Shown here: in pieces, positions 59,601-64,000 of the stretch
Position numbering within the stretch: the first letter of the stretch is position 1
Layout of the letters: each line of letters starts with the position of its first letter
Source of the DNA: Ostrinia nubilalis
Taxonomy: Eukaryota > Arthropoda > Insecta > Lepidoptera > Crambidae
Direction: 5' to 3'
DNA: 64,000 nucleotides
NCBI RefSeq assembly: GCF_963855985.1
Contig: NC_087095.1
Span: forward strand, 10,798,001-10,862,000
Program-made: the position numbers and the translations under genes
Notes under the pieces: model-generated
Told to the model about the DNA's origin: nothing
The model's input: the letters and a program-made list of their open reading frames with translations, nothing else
The model's database searches: none

Positions 59601-59837
59601 ACCTTCAATCCTATAACTTCGAACCGTTTTTTTCCTTCAAATAGAGCAAATCAGTTCAACCCGGATTCAGAGTTAAAACAGCTGCTAGTTCAAACAGGAC
59701 TTAATGGCAGAAGCCATGAAGATTTAAACATAGTCACCAAAGTTCTTTCTCTAAACCACGGGATCCCGTTAAACAACAATGTTTCTAATAGACTGCCTTT
59801 TGATAGCCGGAGACATGTTAGAGCAACTACATCATAG
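38696..59837 (+). CDS. Secreted Gln/Thr-rich protein, 600 residues, 19.3-kb intron
   Basis: Exon 1 codes M-R-L (38696-38704) before GTGAGT. Exon 2 (58044-59837) follows TTTTCAG in phase 0. Joined, they give a classical signal peptide, MRLVLALISVALLSIATQA, with likely cleavage before QEQ. The protein then has a polar region with NST and NVT glycosylation sequons (about 114-120), a run of 15 Thr (about 195-210), a dibasic DKRD site (about 226), and a Gln/Leu-rich coiled coil (about 303-375). An Asn/Gln-rich stretch follows, and a more ordered end contains LKQLLVQTGLNGRSHEDLN and VTKVLSLNHG (about 545-580). It is likely extracellular, perhaps matrix or cuticle associated, but I do not recognise the family. 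The exon join is inferred from splice sites and the signal peptide it creates. AATAAA occurs at 59852. Confidence 0.8.
38705..42265. other. First part of the large intron, nothing recognised
   Basis: AT-rich intron sequence with no exon, element boundary or RNA gene that I can support. Confidence 0.4.
43027..44252. mobile_element. hAT-like fold-back element, 1.23 kb
   Basis: The tips CCCTCTGAACACGTGGTCCG and the near-exact complement at the right extend as inverted repeats for roughly 90 bp (shared GGTTCGATTA and TCGGACTAC blocks). They are flanked by an exact 8-bp duplication GTTCTTTG (43019-43026 and 44253-44260). A second inverted pair lies further in (about 43230-43292 and 43574-43634, AGTTCAA..GTTGAACTTTCAGG). 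Without it the Helitron body reads on and aligns with 36960-37010. Confidence 0.88.
43796..44020 (-). mobile_element. Helitron-like short element nested in the hAT-like element
   Basis: On the minus strand it begins TCTATACTAATATTATAAAT after an A (complement of 44021). It carries GTTTGAGTCCCGGGAAAGGA and the GTGACAGACAAAAT block, and ends GCTAG before a T (complement of 43795). It is the innermost layer of the nest and closely resembles the element at 15424-15672. Confidence 0.75.
45160..52183. other. Large intron, middle part; promoter-like patch near 48826
   Basis: No exon could be supported. At 48827 CTATAAATAC, followed 60 bases later by a GC-rich block, and at 49860-49925 another GC-rich block, look promoter-like. 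Open frames here, for example at 45349-45684, have no recognisable product and composition like the surrounding DNA. Confidence 0.35.
52184..52430. repeat. Lepidopteran dispersed repeat fragment
   Basis: Contains CAGTCCACTGCTGGACTATG, a short stem CCTCCACTATAGTGGAGG, and CTAAGTCGCCTCTTACGACA followed by CCCGCGGGAAGAGTAGGGG. I recognise these blocks as parts of a retroposon widespread in moths. It has no coding content, and the boundaries are approximate. Confidence 0.55.
54596..55218. mobile_element. TA-flanked MITE with long imperfect inverted repeats, 623 bp
   Basis: GGGTGGTCCTTATTTTTAGA at the left and AATAAGGACCACCC at the right, between TA dinucleotides (54594-54595, 55219-55220). A second inverted pair further in (TTAGAGGTCGCTACCAG at 54703 against TTGGTAGCGACCCCTAAAT at 55081) shows that the arms are long. 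It lies in the large intron and has no coding content. Confidence 0.85.
55221..58043. other. Last part of the large intron
   Basis: AT-rich, ending in the TTATTTTCAG acceptor. The block 56043-56165 is GC-rich with GCGCGCGCGC and could be an alternative promoter region for the secreted-protein gene. GC-rich GGGGCGCCGGCGCCGGC at 57774 is a second such patch. No exon is demonstrated. Confidence 0.35.
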
Positions 59838-61910
59838 AGTACATTTTGGTTAATAAATATTTGCATTAATCGAATTACTTACAGGTTTAAAATTGGGTTG
59901 AGTGTTTGAAAACATCATAGTTACTTAATTATTACTTGCCTACTTGAGTACTAGGTACTAAAGTAAGTTAGTAATGAATAAAATAGTACTTGTTACTTTT
60001 TAAGGTCCAATACTCATTGATTCCACAATACTTATCATTTTTAATACAATTCAATAGACATGTTAACCAAAGAAATCCCAGAAACGTAAATTGCACATAC
60101 ATTTCCGATTTAGATTTATGTTTTTGTAGATTTAAAATAATTTATTTATTTTATTATAATAGTAATTACGAACTGCCATAAGTAGTAATTGTTAGGTATT
60201 AATTACACATTAAAATAGGCTTGATGTTTCTACGAGTAGTGCTATGTGAATAAGAAATAGAAATTTGGTTTTCAATTAAAGTAATGAAAATCATTACGCT
60301 CAATATTTGAAAAGAAACTTGTCTTTTTGGATGTACTCGTAAGTTTAGATACAAGAGTATTTCCATTAATGACATCTTTTAAACTCTGGGTGCCTGAAAC
60401 ATTTGCTGTTACAGAATTCAATACCTTTTAGGAATACTTGAGTTAAGAGTACCTACTTATGGAAAATTTTCATTTCGTTTTAGTCCGGCAATGCATTTTA
60501 TTTAATTTCTTAACCAGGTGGACGATTCAAAACATTATTAATTGACTATAATATCCAATCGGTCTGAGATTAAGTAGGTATAATAACTGATGTAGAGATA
60601 GTGTTTTTTTACATTAACTAAGTAACCCCCTTACAAAAGTTACACCCGGGATGAACACTGGAATGAGATTACATTTTCATAATATATGACAATAATTTAG
60701 ACCAGAGTTCAACTAGGGTGTCACTTTTGTTAATAAGGGTGTTTTTGAGTAAACTATTGTTTTCGTTTTGTATTCTTCAATTTGAACATTACAAATGTAC
60801 ACAATATAGTATTACATAAGTATAGAGACACGTAGATATTTTTAAACTTGTTGAAATAGAAACAACTGCAGTCATTGATTTATTGGGTATTGTAAACATT
60901 AACCTGCCTATTCTTAAGTTTGTAAATAAATATTTTCATATAATGTTTTTTATTTATTTTTTCTCTGGTATTCTTCCTTCCTGCCTACAACCTACCTCTA
61001 GAATAGAAATCTATTACAAAACAAACTCACCTCACCTGCCCTCACAGGTTGGCGAGTGTTAAGTTCGTATTGTGATGTTATTACCAGTATATCTAAATCA
61101 CCTAAATCTACACTGGCGCCAACCTCTAATCCATATCTGTGGCGCCAACCGTGTTTGAAACAATAGCCCTCCTACTTCAGTACATACTCACCAGCTGGCG
61201 CTACTGTCTTATCCACATCTCACCGGTTTCCAACTTTCCACCGAGGCGGAGCGGAGCGGAGAATTGTTTTGAACAACCAATCAGATGTAATGATAGCCGT
61301 AAATAATGTGCGAGCCTTGCGAGAAACAGCTTGTCGAAGATCAAAACAAAAGATTCTTGACTTTTTAAATTCTGTTGACTTTTCGATTAGAAGCACTAAT
61401 TTTCTTTCTTTCTTTAATCGAATCATATTTCTACCGCACTATTTAAAAAAGATCTCTAATCTGTGGCATAGAGTTCTTCTCTATTATTCCGTTTTGAACT
61501 AAAATCGTTTATTGCCAATTTACCAATTGGTTTAAAAAGTTACTGACACGTAAAATAGAGGTATATTAAGTATAAAGTTATTAATATTTGACGCAATTTT
61601 AAATTTTAGTGGCACTTTACTGTCTTTTTCCTTCATAAAACGCTAGTATTACACGTCAAAACGCTATGAGGAAAAATAAGAACATGCTATTCGGACCAAG
61701 TGAGAACTGTCAGTTTGGCTTTGACTGTGTCAATGTCAGTCAGCGGCAGAGTTTGTTCGTGTGCGTCTGTTGATGATTCCGCAAGGACTGAGTTTTTCAT
61801 AATATACTATAATCACTGCAAGATTTATTGAAATATCTATTTACTTGCATCAAATGAAGCCCATTTAACAGATTGATTCATCTATCGAACAGCTCCGTCA
61901 CATAATTACT
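59838..61910. other. 3' UTR of secreted-protein gene, spacer, and Ccdc12 5' region
   Basis: Possible polyadenylation signals lie at 59852, 59976 and 60925. Between about 61110 and 61270 two GGCGCCAAC motifs and a GGCGGAGCGGAGCGGAG run suggest a degraded inverted-repeat element. GC rises at 61690-61790, with TGTCAGT initiator-like motifs, probably the Ccdc12 promoter and leader. Confidence 0.4.
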
Positions 61911-62979
61911 ATGGTGATCATGGAAAACATTGAGAATGTTGGTTCATTGGAAGAGCAAGCTTTAAAACGTAAAGAAAGACTAAAAAATTTAAAGCGAAAA
62001 GCTCCTAGCAATGAAAATACAGGTTCTGAATCTACTGAAGTTGTAACTTTGCCCAAGTAAGTTTGAAAATGTTATTTCTAAACTCGAGACAGAATTACTT
62101 TAATTACTTAAATAAACTCTCTAGCAATGTTAATAAATGTGCTTTATTTTAATAAATTAATGTTACAGGCCTAAGTTTCGTAGCTATAAACCTCAAGATG
62201 AGTTGCTGCAGGAGGCCAAACTAGAAGAAGCTCAGCCCACACTTGTAGAAGATGAGGTTAAGGACCTGCTTGAAGCGGGAAAAGAAAAGGTAGTGTGTTA
62301 TCAATTACCTAACTAAATAAAATTCTGTTCTATTCTAACCTAACCATTCTATCTATTTTTAAAAAGAATAGCTGCAAATTCCTAATTCATGTTGTACACA
62401 AATCTTAGTCTGGGATTTGGATGTCTATTTGATTATATTTCTATTCCAAGGTTATCTCCAGTCCATTATATGTTAGCTGTATCAATCAAGACAGTTGTAT
62501 CACACATGCAACTGATAATACACTTTGCTATTAGACTAATAAGCTCTGTTTCTTTTACCATATTTTGTGAACTATGAATAAGTTATCCATTTCAGCCCCC
62601 ATAGACAAGTTGCACTTTTTGATAGAATCAAAAATCAAATCTGTCAAAACTCCATACAAAAAAGGCCTTTGACTAGTTTTCAATTATAATGTGCACTCTG
62701 TCTTCACCCACTGAGATGTTTTATGTTCTATACATTCTTATGACATGAAATGATGTATCATTACAGGTTGTGCTGCAAGATTTAGATATATCCAGTTTAG
62801 CTCCTAGAAAACCAGATTGGGATCTCAAGAGGGACGTCTCTAAAAAGTTAGAGAAACTTGAAAGGAGAACACAGAAGGCAATAGCGGAGTTAATTTGGGA
62901 GAGGTTGAAGGAAGGGGGAGAAGACAACTTGGGGGCCATGGTCTCTATGACTGAGAATAGGCCCACAGACGATGATTGA
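61911..62979 (+). CDS. Ccdc12: CCDC12 (Cwf18-type) spliceosome component, complete
   Basis: Three exons, 61911-62056, 62169-62289 and 62767-62979, join in phase to give 159 residues, near the 166 I recall for the human protein. Exon 1 encodes a Lys-rich coiled coil (EEQALKRKERLKNLKRK). Exon 2 has the FRSYKPQDELL block. Exon 3 holds the family signature SSLAPRKPDWDLKRDVSKKL followed by EKLERRTQKAIAELIWERL. The family (Cwf18 in fission yeast) is a small coiled-coil protein of the activated spliceosome in the nucleus. Two in-frame ATGs, 61911 and 61920, both have A at -3 and G at +4, so the start could be three codons later. AATAAA is at 63068. Introns are small (112 and 477 bp). Confidence 0.95.
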
Positions 62980-63067
62980 TATAGCATACAAGGTTTGGAG
63001 TTTGTTACATATTTTTATAAATAATTTGATCATATTTTCTATGTAAATGTAAGTAGGTGTAAGTAAC

Positions 63068-63073
63068 AATAAA
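63068..63073 (+). terminator. Polyadenylation signal of Ccdc12
   Basis: AATAAA 89 bases after the stop codon, followed by A-rich then T-rich sequence; the first canonical signal downstream of the gene. Confidence 0.6.
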
Positions 63074-63608
63074 AAGAAATCACAAGTTATTGTTTAAATC
63101 TTTCCAATCAATCCTATTTTTTCGATGTTTTATCAATCAAATGCAGAAATTTTTATTATAACATTTAATATCACAGTATTTAACGTTTCAATTATATTAT
63201 TACATAAATAAATGTCAGTCTGTATACAATATTATGTTTAAACACATTCGTCAGCATTACACCTTGCTGCTTCACAGTTAAGGTTAGTAAGTATGCCCAC
63301 TATACATTTGGATAAAATTTTGGACAACTTAAAGTATTGCACTAGATATTTTTGTTACATTATCAAAAAACATCTATTTAGAAACGATTTTTAAGCAAAC
63401 CTATATCTTTGTGCCAGCTGTCATGAAATAAAACAACAATGTGAATTTGTTAGCAGGCGCTTTCAAGAATACCTAGCATTAATTTGGTATAAATAAACAA
63501 AATGTGATAATAATTAATACGAATATTACAGTACATAATTGATTTGGCAAACTTAAAACAGCTCTTAGCCAAGGGTATCAAATATCATTAACTACAAAAG
63601 GGCAATCT
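63074..63608. other. AT-rich spacer, probably the 3' UTR of the minus-strand gene
   Basis: Convergent 3' ends meet here. On the minus strand, TTTATT-type complements of AATAAA occur (for example near 63206), which could end the transcript from the left-pointing gene. No other coding was seen. Confidence 0.4.
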
Positions 63609-63869
63609 TTATAAATAACATAGTAGAGCTAACGTAAGCATAAGTATACTTTCGCGTGGGATATTAGTAAAGGCGTTGTTGTGTCCGTGTTTTCGCCGCG
63701 ACGGTTTAGAGGTGGTGGCGTCTTGGTCGTCGGGGTCGTCTAATTCGTTGTAGCTGAAGTAATTGTTATCGATGTTATAGAAAACCACCCGGTCGCCTAT
63801 CGGTTGGATGGGCCTGAAGTTGTGCGTTATCTTGCCGTGGGTGGACTTCAGTTCCCTGAATGCTTCTAT
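63609..63869 (-). CDS. Last exon of an unrecognised gene, acidic stretch and hydrophobic C-terminus
   Basis: On the minus strand CAATTTACAG is followed by 86 codons and TAA (complement of 63609-63611). The sequence starts IEAFRELKSTHGKITHNFRP, continues IGDRVVFYNIDNNYFSYNEL and DDPDDQDATTSKPSRRKHG, and ends in a hydrophobic ILMLTLALLCYL. Third-position GC is much higher than in the surroundings, and the acceptor and the sharp composition border at 63869 support a real exon. The hydrophobic end after a polar linker could be a GPI-anchor signal or a tail anchor; this is inference. The rest of the gene lies to the right of the window. The phase is assumed to be 0. Confidence 0.6.
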   Translation of the reverse strand: MEAFRELKSTHGKITHNFRPIQPIGDRVVFYNIDNNYFSYNELDDPDDQDATTSKPSRRKHGHNNAFTNIPRESILMLTLALLCYL

Positions 63870-64000
63870 CTGTAAATTGAAACAGGCCGACCAATTAATA
63901 TTATTGTATAAATCAATTTACGATCGTCATTGGATTATTGGTATCTGTTAATCATAGCTCAAAATACGGCTTTTCTAGGTTCTGAAATACCTACCAAGTC
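63870..64000 (-). other. Intron of the minus-strand gene
   Basis: AT-rich sequence upstream of the acceptor; no further exon before the window ends. Confidence 0.45.

Noticed and set aside
62590..62705. Second piggyBac-like MITE in the Ccdc12 intron
   Set aside because: It shares AAGTTGCAC and a CTCCATACAAAAAA block with the element at 25104, but the ends and TTAA duplication could not be shown.
1..64000. tRNA, rRNA or other structural RNA genes
   Set aside because: I saw no A/B-box tRNA pattern or rRNA-like sequence; a covariance-model scan was not possible here.

Overview
The window looks like part of a moth or butterfly (Lepidoptera) nuclear genome. The background is AT-rich. Genes are split into short, GC-richer exons with GT..AG introns of 0.1 to about 19 kb. 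The repeats are typical of lepidopterans: RTE-type LINE fragments ending in ATG/TGA triplets, short Helitron-like elements ending CTAG|T, and many small inverted-repeat DNA transposons. No prokaryotic, viral or CRISPR feature was seen.

Five protein genes can be supported. (1) The last two exons of a Pdss1-type polyprenyl diphosphate synthase (ubiquinone tail synthesis), + strand, 8480-9607; a decayed copy of the penultimate exon lies between them. (2) Eight 3' exons of a CSPP1-like centrosome/microtubule protein, + strand, 21024-32192, with a 5'-truncated LINE in antisense inside one intron and a broken copy of the last exon just downstream. (3) A secreted, Gln/Thr-rich protein of 600 residues, + strand, whose start codon (38696) is separated from the rest (58044-59837) by a 19.3-kb intron that splits the signal peptide. 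(4) Ccdc12, a small spliceosome component, complete in three exons, + strand, 61911-62979. (5) The last exon of an unrecognised gene on the - strand, 63609-63869.

Region by region: 1-8.4 kb is upstream of the visible Pdss1 exons, probably within that gene's intron, and is packed with RTE fragments, three hAT-like elements with 8-bp target duplications, a 176-bp tandem repeat and a Helitron-like element split by an RTE copy. 9.6-13.1 kb is 3' UTR and intergenic DNA. 13.2-15.8 kb is one hAT-like element filled with an R1-type LINE fragment, a fold-back repeat and a Helitron-like element, abutting a perfect 64-bp palindrome. 19.1-20.8 kb is a repeat-derived coding fragment cleanly split by a TA-flanked transposon. 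21-32 kb is the CSPP1-like gene with several elements in its introns. 32-38.5 kb is mostly featureless. 38.7-58 kb is the large intron, holding a four-layer nest of transposons (42266-45158) and another TA-flanked element (54596-55218). 58-64 kb holds the secreted-protein body, Ccdc12 and the minus-strand exon.

The genes do not form a pathway. The clearest observations concern genome dynamics: at least a dozen insertions can be dated relative to one another from target-site duplications, and two exons have decayed duplicates. I saw no convincing novel multi-gene system. The least explained items are the secreted Gln-rich protein, the two TA-flanked elements carrying arrays of an internal motif, and the perfect palindrome.
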